This document shows positions 1-5,029 of a stretch of DNA of 5,029 nucleotides, piece after piece. This stretch comes from an uncultured Actinomycetes bacterium (GTDB lineage Bacteria > Actinomycetota > Actinomycetes > Nanopelagicales > Nanopelagicaceae): contig CAIMXQ010000026.1 in the NCBI GenBank assembly GCA_903845465.1, positions 1 to 5,029 on the forward strand, read 5' to 3'. Position 1 is the stretch's first letter. The number at the start of each line of letters is the position of its first letter. Made by a program: the position numbers and the translations under genes. The notes below the pieces were generated by a model. That model ran no database searches and was not told the DNA's origin. It saw only the letters and a program-made list of their open reading frames with translations.

Positions 1-221
1 AGACCAATCAGAATCGTTGATTCGATCGCCTTTTCATTGACAACTGGAAGTGCTCCAGGAAGTGCCAAACAGACAGGGCATGTCTGAGTATTTGGTGCTG
101 CACCGAATTCAGTGGCACATGAACAGAACATCTTGCTCGCAGTATTGAGCTCGACGTGAACTTCAAGTCCTAATACAGGATCCCACTTTGCGATTACTTC
201 GTCATATGTTGGAAGAGCCAT
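1..221 (-). CDS. gatB: Aspartyl/glutamyl-tRNA amidotransferase subunit B, N-terminal part (cut by window edge)
   Basis: The reverse-strand reading frame from the ATG at 221-219 gives 73 codons and then leaves the window at base 1. It reads MALPTYDEVIAKWDPVLGLE and continues with the EVHVELNT...SKMFC.C pattern, FGA.PNT and CPVCLALPGALPVVN. This is the GatB N-terminal signature. The cysteines at residues 33, 35, 48 and 51 fit the zinc-binding knuckle of the family. GatB binds tRNA(Gln)/tRNA(Asn) and holds the kinase site that phosphorylates the mischarged Glu or Asp before amidation with ammonia from GatA. The start shares one base with the gatA stop (TAATG). A good Shine-Dalgarno, AAGGGAG at 235-229, lies 7 nt upstream, so this internal operon gene has its own ribosome site as well as possible coupling. 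The catalytic cradle and tail domains lie outside the window. Confidence 0.96.
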   Translation of the reverse strand, partial: MALPTYDEVIAKWDPVLGLEVHVELNTASKMFCSCATEFGAAPNTQTCPVCLALPGALPVVNEKAIESTILIG

Positions 222-1717
222 TACTTCGCTCCCTTCAACTCAGGAGCCTTAGAGAGTATCGGTGCGCCCCACTTAGAGAGAAGTGCTGCTTCAAGTGCTG
301 CGCCTGCTTGGTAGAGGCGCTGGTCCTGCATTGCAGGAGCCATGATTTGGAAACCAACGGGCAAGTTATCTTCATCGGCCAAACCTGCAGGAAGTGACAT
401 TCCACAGATACCGGCAAGGTTCACTGGAATTGTTGCAACATCGCCCAAGTACATAGCCATCGGGTCATCGACCTTCTCGCCAATCTTGTATGCAGTTGTT
501 GGTGCAGTTGGTGAGACCAATACATCAGCTTTAGTAAATGCCTTTGCATAATCTTGAATAATGAGTGTGCGAATCTTCTGCGCACTGCCGTAGTAAGCGT
601 CGTAATATCCTGATGAAAGTGCGTATGTACCAAGGATGATGCGGCGCTTTACCTCGCGCCCAAATCCAGCATCACGTGTAGAGCTCATCACAGCTTCTGC
701 AGATGCACCATCAACATCGCCTGTGCGAAGTCCATAACGCATCGCATCAAAGCGTGCGAGGTTTGATGAACATTCAGATGGTGCAATCAGGTAATAGGCT
801 GCAAGTGCGTACTCAAAACTCGGGCAATCTACTTCAACAATTTCTGCGCCAAGGGATGCAAGTACGTGCAGCGAATCATCAAAACGTGTCTGCACACCTT
901 TCTGATATCCCTCACCTTGCAACTGCTTGATAACGCCAATCTTCATTCCCTTAACATCGCCACTCTTTGCAGCATTTACTACTGCAGGAACTGGTGCATT
1001 GATACTTGTTGCATCACGCACATCATGGCCAGCCATTACTTCGTGAAGTAACGCTGTATCTAAGACTGTCCGACCAAATGGTCCTGCTTGATCAAGGCTC
1101 GATGAATATGCGATGAGGCCATAACGAGAGACGGCGCCGTATGTGGGGCGCACTCCAACAATTCCTGTCAGCGCTGCTGGTTGGCGAATCGATCCACCAG
1201 TATCGGAACCAATTGCAAGAGGTGCTTCAAAGGAAGAGACTGCCGCTGCAGATCCACCGGATGAACCACCTGGTGTGCGCGTTAAATCCCAAGGATTAAA
1301 TGTTGGACCGTAACCAGAATTTTCTGTCGATGAACCCATTGCGAATTCATCCATATTGGTCTTACCCATGATGACAACACCAGCACTTTTAAGTTTGCTG
1401 ACAACTGTTGAGTCATATGGCGGGCGCCATCCCTGCAAAATCTTTGAACCTGCAGTGGTTGGAACGCCTTTCTGTGCAAGAACATCTTTGAGTGCAAGTG
1501 GAACACCTGCAATAGGTGAAAGTTTTTCTCCACTTTTACGGCGAGCATCAACGTCTTTCGCCTGCGCCAGTGCACCTTCTGTATCAACGTGAAGAAATGC
1601 TTTTACTTGGCCATCAACGGCTGCAATGCGATCAAGGTGTGCCTGCGTAAGTTCGACAGATGTTGTCTCGCCCTTTGCAAGAGCATCTGCCATCTGCGCT
1701 GCGCTCTGATGAATCAT
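221..1717 (-). CDS. gatA: Glutamyl-tRNA(Gln) amidotransferase subunit A (amidase signature family)
   Basis: This 498-residue protein has the usual GatA length and runs over the full family pattern. It is the glutaminase subunit: it frees ammonia from glutamine and passes it through a channel to GatB. The Ser-cisSer-Lys triad of the amidase signature family can be placed at Lys77 (in GVPLALKD), Ser152 (in PGGSSGGSAAA) and Ser176 (in GSDTGGSIRQPA). These match the known K79/S154/S178 of the Staphylococcus enzyme with a constant offset of two. The motif GKTNMDEFAMGSS at 118-130 and the C-terminal AGICGMSLPAG / LPVGFQIMAP stretch are also typical. The ATG at 1717 overlaps the gatC stop as ATGA. 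There is only a weak GGTGA upstream, so translation is probably coupled to gatC. The gene looks intact, with no missing key residue. Confidence 0.98.
   Translation of the reverse strand: MIHQSAAQMADALAKGETTSVELTQAHLDRIAAVDGQVKAFLHVDTEGALAQAKDVDARRKSGEKLSPIAGVPLALKDVLAQKGVPTTAGSKILQGWRPPYDSTVVSKLKSAGVVIMGKTNMDEFAMGSSTENSGYGPTFNPWDLTRTPGGSSGGSAAAVSSFEAPLAIGSDTGGSIRQPAALTGIVGVRPTYGAVSRYGLIAYSSSLDQAGPFGRTVLDTALLHEVMAGHDVRDATSINAPVPAVVNAAKSGDVKGMKIGVIKQLQGEGYQKGVQTRFDDSLHVLASLGAEIVEVDCPSFEYALAAYYLIAPSECSSNLARFDAMRYGLRTGDVDGASAEAVMSSTRDAGFGREVKRRIILGTYALSSGYYDAYYGSAQKIRTLIIQDYAKAFTKADVLVSPTAPTTAYKIGEKVDDPMAMYLGDVATIPVNLAGICGMSLPAGLADEDNLPVGFQIMAPAMQDQRLYQAGAALEAALLSKWGAPILSKAPELKGAK
229..235 (-). 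promoter_or_regulatory. Shine-Dalgarno of gatB inside the gatA 3' end
   Basis: AAGGGAG on the minus strand lies 7 nt before the gatB ATG, within the last codons of gatA. It supports the ATG at 221 as the gatB start. It also contrasts with gatC, proA and the hydrolase, which start transcription units and have a -10 box instead of a ribosome site. Confidence 0.65.
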
Positions 1718-2013
1718 TCAGCTTCACCCAATATTTGAGGAACGCGGAAACGAGATTCTTCTTGAGCAGGGGCTCCAGATAAGGCATCTTCAGGTGAAAG
1801 GCTTGGAAGAACTACATCGGGGCGTGCAATATTTTCGAGAGGCTGTGGGTGCGATGTTGCTTTCACACCCGATAGATCCATCTCTTGCACGCGAGCTACA
1901 GCATCGAGAATCATTCCAAATTGTGATGAGAGTTCGACGAGTTCTGCTTCAGTCATCTCGATGCGGGCAAGCCCTGCAAGCTTTGCGACATCATCGCGAG
2001 AGAGGCTGCTCAT
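1714..2013 (-). CDS. gatC: Glutamyl-tRNA(Gln) amidotransferase subunit C
   Basis: This 99-residue protein matches GatC in length and in its motif order: an N-terminal helix VAKLAGLARIEMTEAEL (9-25), the region around R64-P65-D66, APAQEE (81-86) and the C-terminal FRVPQIL (89-95). GatC has no catalytic residues. It wraps around GatA and GatB and stabilises the complex. It is the first gene of gatCAB here, overlapping gatA by 4 nt. There is no Shine-Dalgarno before the ATG at 2013; the bases before it read CACCTT. Instead, TAGACT sits exactly 6 nt upstream, as expected for a leaderless mRNA whose first base is the A of ATG. The gap to the proA stop is 36 bp and contains a possible terminator, so gatCAB is probably its own transcription unit. 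Confidence 0.96.
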   Translation of the reverse strand: MSSLSRDDVAKLAGLARIEMTEAELVELSSQFGMILDAVARVQEMDLSGVKATSHPQPLENIARPDVVLPSLSPEDALSGAPAQEESRFRVPQILGEAE

Positions 2014-2019
2014 AAGGTG

Positions 2020-2025
2020 AGTCTA
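2020..2025 (-). promoter_or_regulatory. Predicted -10 box of a leaderless gatC promoter
   Basis: On the minus strand TAGACT is followed by six bases (CACCTT) and then the gatC ATG. This places the predicted transcription start on the A of the start codon, the actinobacterial leaderless arrangement TANNNT-N6-ATG. I see no convincing -35 hexamer: candidates such as TTCGGT match TTGACA poorly. There is no ribosome binding site. Confidence 0.6.
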
Positions 2026-2039
2026 TAAACTTTGGGGAG

Positions 2040-2067
2040 AAAAACCGAATCAGATGCGAATCTGACC
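2040..2067 (-). terminator. Possible intrinsic terminator overlapping the proA stop codon
   Basis: On the minus strand TCAGAT - TCGC - ATCTGA forms a perfect 6-bp stem with a 4-nt loop (plus coordinates 2065-2050). Two G-U pairs can extend it to 8 bp (2067-2048). After CGG comes a run of five T (2044-2040). The proA stop TGA lies inside the 3' arm. The stem is short and not GC-rich, and the T-run is short and set off by three bases, so termination may be partial. It would separate proA transcription from gatCAB. The inverted repeat could instead be an operator, but its position favours a terminator. Confidence 0.4.
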
Positions 2068-3318
2068 TGTGCCCGTAACTATCCAGGTGGTTGTAGTCAT
2101 TGCCTCAAGCCCCATTGGACCGCGTGCATGCAACTTCTGATTTGAGATTCCGATCTCTGCACCAAAGCCCATCTGCTCACCATCAGTAAATCGCGTCGAT
2201 GTATTGACCATGACTGCTGCGCAATCTGAGAGTGCGATAAAGCGGGCTGCATTGGCTTTATTTTCAGTAACTATCGCCTCTGTATGATTGGTGCCGTATT
2301 GAGCAATGTGATCTGCTGCAGCATCAACTGAATCGACAACGGCCACATTCATCTCGAGGACTCCGTACTCGGTTGACCAGTTCGCATCGGTTGCAAGAGT
2401 GGATGCAATCTTGAAGGTATCTGCAACTTTCTGGGCAGTTGGATCAGAGTGCAGAATAACCCCAGCATCGCCGAGCGCCTTCAGCGCCATCGGCAAAAAT
2501 GTTGGCGCAATTGTCTTATGAACCAGAAGTGTCTCTGCTGCATTGCAAACGCTTGGGCGATGAGTCTTTGAGTTGATCAAGATTGGTAGCGCCTTCTCAA
2601 TATCTGCAAATTCATCAACAAATACATGGCAGACACCAGCGCCAGTTTCAATTGTTGGCACAGTTGATTCATCGACAACCATTCGAATAAGTGCTGCACT
2701 TCCGCGAGGAATAACGAGATCCACTTTTCCGCGGGCGGTAAGTAACGCCTTTGTGGTGGTGCGATCTTCAGATGGAACGAGCTGAATGACATCAGGTGAG
2801 ATCTTTGTACCTGCTAACGCATCTCTCATGACGTTAACGAGAACCTCGTTGCTATTACTAGCAGTTGATGAACCGCGAAGAAGGGCAGCATTACCTGACA
2901 TCAATAAGATAACGGCAGCATCAACGGTGACATTGGGACGAGCTTCATAGACCATTCCAATAACACCAAATGGAACTGATATCTGTTTAAGTTCTAGACC
3001 GTTAGGAAGCGTTGACTGCCGCAGAACCTGGCCGAGTGGATCGGGAAGTGCTGCTACTTGGCGCGCTCCCCCAGCAATATCTTTTATGCGTGCAGCAGTA
3101 AGTAACAATCTATCTTGCATCTGCGGATGCATTTCTTCTGTGCGAGCCTTTGCCATATCTATCTCATTGGCGACAAGTATCTCTGCGCTTCGAGATTCAA
3201 TCGCTTGTGCAATTGCTTCAAGTGCAGCTTTACGTTCGGCCCCTGTTGCAGTCGAAAGTGTGCGGGCAGCCTTGCGCGCTGTGAGCGCTAAATCGCCGAC
3301 AAGTGTGACTGCATCCAT
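2050..3318 (-). CDS. proA: Gamma-glutamyl phosphate reductase (glutamate-5-semialdehyde dehydrogenase)
   Basis: This 422-residue protein has the normal ProA length. It reduces gamma-glutamyl phosphate with NADPH to glutamate-5-semialdehyde, which cyclises and is then reduced to proline. It is an aldehyde-dehydrogenase-fold cytoplasmic enzyme. The catalytic cysteine is Cys258 in KTHRPSVCNAAETLLVH. Other family stretches are PFGVIGMVYEARPNVT (116-131), LRGSSTASNSN (147-157), LVIPRGSAALI (201-211), ETGAGVCHVFVD (224-235), the ProA signature around YGTNHTEAI (341-349) and STRFTDGEQMGFGAEIGIS (374-392). The ATG at 3318 is chosen because it starts the family N-terminus and TAGGCT lies exactly 6 nt upstream, while no Shine-Dalgarno is present. 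ProA usually sits right after proB. Here a plus-strand gene separates the two by about 1.2 kb, so proA needs this promoter of its own or read-through from proB. Confidence 0.98.
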   Translation of the reverse strand: MDAVTLVGDLALTARKAARTLSTATGAERKAALEAIAQAIESRSAEILVANEIDMAKARTEEMHPQMQDRLLLTAARIKDIAGGARQVAALPDPLGQVLRQSTLPNGLELKQISVPFGVIGMVYEARPNVTVDAAVILLMSGNAALLRGSSTASNSNEVLVNVMRDALAGTKISPDVIQLVPSEDRTTTKALLTARGKVDLVIPRGSAALIRMVVDESTVPTIETGAGVCHVFVDEFADIEKALPILINSKTHRPSVCNAAETLLVHKTIAPTFLPMALKALGDAGVILHSDPTAQKVADTFKIASTLATDANWSTEYGVLEMNVAVVDSVDAAADHIAQYGTNHTEAIVTENKANAARFIALSDCAAVMVNTSTRFTDGEQMGFGAEIGISNQKLHARGPMGLEAMTTTTWIVTGTGQIRI

Positions 3319-3324
3319 GGAATA

Positions 3325-3330
3325 AGCCTA
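3325..3330 (-). promoter_or_regulatory. Predicted -10 box of a leaderless proA promoter
   Basis: On the minus strand TAGGCT is followed by TATTCC and then the proA ATG, the TANNNT-N6-start arrangement. The predicted transcript begins at the start codon, which leaves no 5' leader for an attenuator, T-box or riboswitch. No clear -35 is visible; that region would fall in the first codons of the divergent hydrolase gene. Confidence 0.6.
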
Positions 3331-3338
3331 GCGGGAGT

Positions 3339-3344
3339 TACGAT
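3339..3344 (+). promoter_or_regulatory. Predicted -10 box of a leaderless hydrolase promoter
   Basis: TACGAT on the plus strand is followed by TTCGCT and then the GTG at 3351, the same TANNNT-N6-start spacing as for proA and gatC. It lies back to back with the proA -10 box, with only 8 bp between the two hexamers. No good -35 is seen; that position would lie over the first codons of proA. Confidence 0.55.
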
Positions 3345-3350
3345 TTCGCT

Positions 3351-4511
3351 GTGCTGAAATTAATTCGCAGAATCGTCGTAGTCCTACTCGTTATCTACCT
3401 TGCACTCTTTGGATTAACAAAGGCGATTCGCTATCCCGAACCCATCGCCGCGATCAAGCTAGGACTGGCTCCAGCTTCAAAGACGCCTGATCTGATGCCC
3501 TTCAACTACATCGTTGCTGCTCCATCGACATTTGCTCCTTGGAAAAGTGGCAACTCGGAGACAGTCCAAAGCGTTAAATATGATGGCAAGAGAATTACCT
3601 TTGACGAATTTCTTACGAAGACAAATACAAATGCATTCATCATCGTTCGTGACGGCAAAATAACGTATGAGTCCTACCTCAATGGAAAGACAGAGAGTTC
3701 AATCCTGCCCTCATACTCTGTAGCAAAGACAATGACATCACTCTTAATTGGTCAATTAATTGCCGAGGGAAAGATCAAAGAGACAGATACTTTTGTCTCG
3801 ATTCTGCCAGAGTTCAAGGCGGGAACCTCCTTCGATAAGATCACCATTAGAGATCTCCTTGATATGAATTCAGGTATTGGGGTTTCAGATAATTATCCAT
3901 CAGGACCCTCAGGGTGGGGCGTTGCGATTGCTCAGATGTATGCATCTACCGACATCAATTGGTGGTTAATGCACAATCGCAAGATGCGTGAAGAGCCAGG
4001 AACTTTTCCAGAGTACCGAAGCGTCAATACCCAGTTGTTGGGAATGATTATTCAGAAGGTAACTGGACGAAACCTCTCTGATGAATTTACCGATCGCATT
4101 TGGCAGAGAGTGGGTGCCGATCATGACGCAACATGGAATATTGACCACAAGGGTGGCCTCGAAAAAGCATTCTGCTGCTTCAATGCAACAGCCCGTGACT
4201 ATGCTCGAATTGGCCTAGCGCTCATCTCAAATCAAGGACAAATAAAGCAAAGTGCAATTACTTCTCAAGCTTGGATGGCGCGACTCTCAACGCCTGTCGT
4301 CACACTCGATTACGGATGGGGATATAGCGCGCAGATGTGGCATCCGTATCCGGGGATTAATTTGATGCTGGGTCTTCATGGTCAATATATCTATCAAGAT
4401 AAAGCGAATAAAACTGTGATTGTAAAACTGAGCGATCTGCCAACGTCCTCTGATGGAATTACGCCGAAAATTGCATCAGTCTTGAAACAGATTGCTGAAA
4501 AGAACTACTAA
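3351..4511 (+). CDS. Membrane-anchored serine hydrolase, beta-lactamase class C / NylB-like family
   Basis: This 386-residue protein belongs to the beta-lactamase-related serine hydrolases (class C / penicillin-binding-protein fold, resembling 6-aminohexanoate-dimer hydrolases and esterases). The nucleophile motif SxxK is Ser123-Val-Ala-Lys126 in YSVAKTMTSLLIGQLI. The second motif is Tyr222-Arg-Ser224 in FPEYRSVNTQLLGMIIQKVTG. The third motif (KTG-like) appears to be His343-Gly-Gln345 in GLHGQYIY. ITIRDLLDMNSGI (165-177) and the ATARDYARIGLAL helix (279-291) are typical of the family. The N-terminus has K3, R6 and R7, then a hydrophobic stretch at about 8-22. With no lipobox cysteine this looks like a signal anchor, placing the catalytic domain outside the membrane. 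The GTG start fits the hydrophobic leader and the TACGAT box 6 nt upstream. Substrate is unknown: peptides, amides, esters or cell-wall material are all possible. Nothing here specifically shows beta-lactam resistance. Hand-counted GC is about 45%, below sampled proA lines (about 52%). Confidence 0.9.
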   Translation: MLKLIRRIVVVLLVIYLALFGLTKAIRYPEPIAAIKLGLAPASKTPDLMPFNYIVAAPSTFAPWKSGNSETVQSVKYDGKRITFDEFLTKTNTNAFIIVRDGKITYESYLNGKTESSILPSYSVAKTMTSLLIGQLIAEGKIKETDTFVSILPEFKAGTSFDKITIRDLLDMNSGIGVSDNYPSGPSGWGVAIAQMYASTDINWWLMHNRKMREEPGTFPEYRSVNTQLLGMIIQKVTGRNLSDEFTDRIWQRVGADHDATWNIDHKGGLEKAFCCFNATARDYARIGLALISNQGQIKQSAITSQAWMARLSTPVVTLDYGWGYSAQMWHPYPGINLMLGLHGQYIYQDKANKTVIVKLSDLPTSSDGITPKIASVLKQIAEKNY

Positions 4512-5029
4512 AGAAGCACTAAGTCATCGCGGTGCACGAGCTCGCGCTCGTATTCAGCACCCAATGATGCAGCTAATTCTTTTGTAGAACGACCAAGCAT
4601 CTGAGGAATTTCCTCTGAATCAAATGCAACAAGGCCACGTGCAATTACTGTGCCTGCTTGAGATGCCAGCTCGACGGTATCTCCTGAGATGAAGTCACCT
4701 TCCACTGCTGTAACGCCTGCAGGTAGCAGTGAAACCCCGCGCTCGAGAATTGCAGTAACTGCGCCATCATCGAGTATCAAACGTCCTTGTGGAGTTGATG
4801 CATGTGCAAGCCAGAGTAGTCGTGAGTTTGCCTTTGTGTGATGTGCTTCAAAGAAAGTTCCGAGATCTTCGCCAGCTAGTGCATGACCTGATTCGTGAAG
4901 TGATGTCAGAAGCATTGGAATACCCGCACTCGTAGCAATACGTGCAGCTTCAACTTTAGTAACCATCCCCCCACTACCAACGCCAGATGAACCTGCGCCA
5001 CCCAGTGATATTGATTCGATATCTGACAT
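4508..5029 (-). CDS. proB: Glutamate 5-kinase, C-terminal part (cut by window edge)
   Basis: The visible 173 residues are the 3' part of proB; the frame stays open to the right edge. The terminal ATG at 5029 is an internal codon, since the N-terminal part of the amino acid kinase domain is missing. The glutamate 5-kinase signature is at visible residues 15-36: GVGSGGMVTKVEAARIATSAG, with the invariant Lys at 25. The usual GTGG is GSGG here, a conservative change. A C-terminal PUA domain follows (about 81-160): GRLILDDGAVTAILERGVSL, then LLPAGV, GDFISGDTVEL and ARGLVAF. ProB phosphorylates glutamate to gamma-glutamyl phosphate, the first and usually proline-inhibited step of proline synthesis. 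The product goes to ProA, which lies downstream on the same strand beyond the antisense hydrolase gene. Its TAG stop overlaps the hydrolase TAA by 4 bp, and no terminator is visible there. Confidence 0.95.
   Translation of the reverse strand: MSDIESISLGGAGSSGVGSGGMVTKVEAARIATSAGIPMLLTSLHESGHALAGEDLGTFFEAHHTKANSRLLWLAHASTPQGRLILDDGAVTAILERGVSLLPAGVTAVEGDFISGDTVELASQAGTVIARGLVAFDSEEIPQMLGRSTKELAASLGAEYERELVHRDDLVLL

Noticed and set aside
188..633. Several 60-70 codon open frames on both strands across gatA and gatB
   Set aside because: They overlap strongly supported gatA/gatB coding sequence in other frames and show no family motif.
2014..2049. Riboswitch or T-box leader before gatC
   Set aside because: The gap is only 36 bp and the predicted transcript begins at the ATG, so there is no room for a leader.
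3086..3325. Plus-strand open frame of 79 codons ending in the proA-hydrolase gap
   Set aside because: It lies almost wholly antisense within proA, has no recognisable motif and has a low-complexity Ala/Ser-rich translation typical of a shadow frame.
3351..4511. Reading the hydrolase as a true antibiotic-resistance beta-lactamase
   Set aside because: The fold motifs are shared by esterases, amidases and peptidases. The third motif is not KTG, and the context is biosynthetic housekeeping genes.
4533..4550. Palindromes GTGCAC and CGAGCTCG near the proB 3' end, considered as a bidirectional terminator
   Set aside because: They encode conserved-looking C-terminal ProB residues, have no T-run on either side and no proper loop.
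5027..5029. ATG at the right edge as the start of proB
   Set aside because: The frame begins in the middle of the amino acid kinase domain, just before the GSGGM.TK signature. The true start must lie outside the window.

Overview
The window looks like an actinobacterial chromosome segment with GC in the high 40s to low 50s percent. It probably comes from a small-genome, lower-GC lineage such as the freshwater acI / Nanopelagicales group. Three things point there: the housekeeping protein sequences, a GatCAB amidotransferase operon, and a leaderless -10 promoter (TANNNT, then 6 nt, then the start codon) in front of each transcription-unit head. The lineage is inferred, not proven.

Layout from right to left, since most genes are on the minus strand. 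The 3' part of proB (glutamate 5-kinase) runs in from the right edge and ends at 4508. A plus-strand gene (3351-4511) for a membrane-anchored serine hydrolase of the beta-lactamase / penicillin-binding-protein fold follows; its stop codon overlaps the proB stop. Only 32 bp from its start, and divergent from it, is proA (gamma-glutamyl phosphate reductase, 3318-2050). A weak hairpin terminator overlaps the proA stop. Then comes gatC-gatA-gatB (2013 to the left edge), tightly packed with 4-nt and 1-nt overlaps. gatB is cut after 73 codons.

ProB and ProA carry out the first two steps of proline synthesis from glutamate. GatCAB converts Glu-tRNA(Gln) (and often Asp-tRNA(Asn)) to the correct amidated tRNA. 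The hydrolase has no visible link to either pathway. It splits the usual proB-proA pair in antisense orientation and is somewhat poorer in GC (about 45% by hand count, against about 52% in sampled proA lines), so it may be a later insertion.

I see no mobile element, CRISPR array, RNA gene, riboswitch or long gene-free stretch. The genes are recognisable families, and I found no new multi-gene system. The points of most interest are the promoter architecture and the split proBA arrangement.
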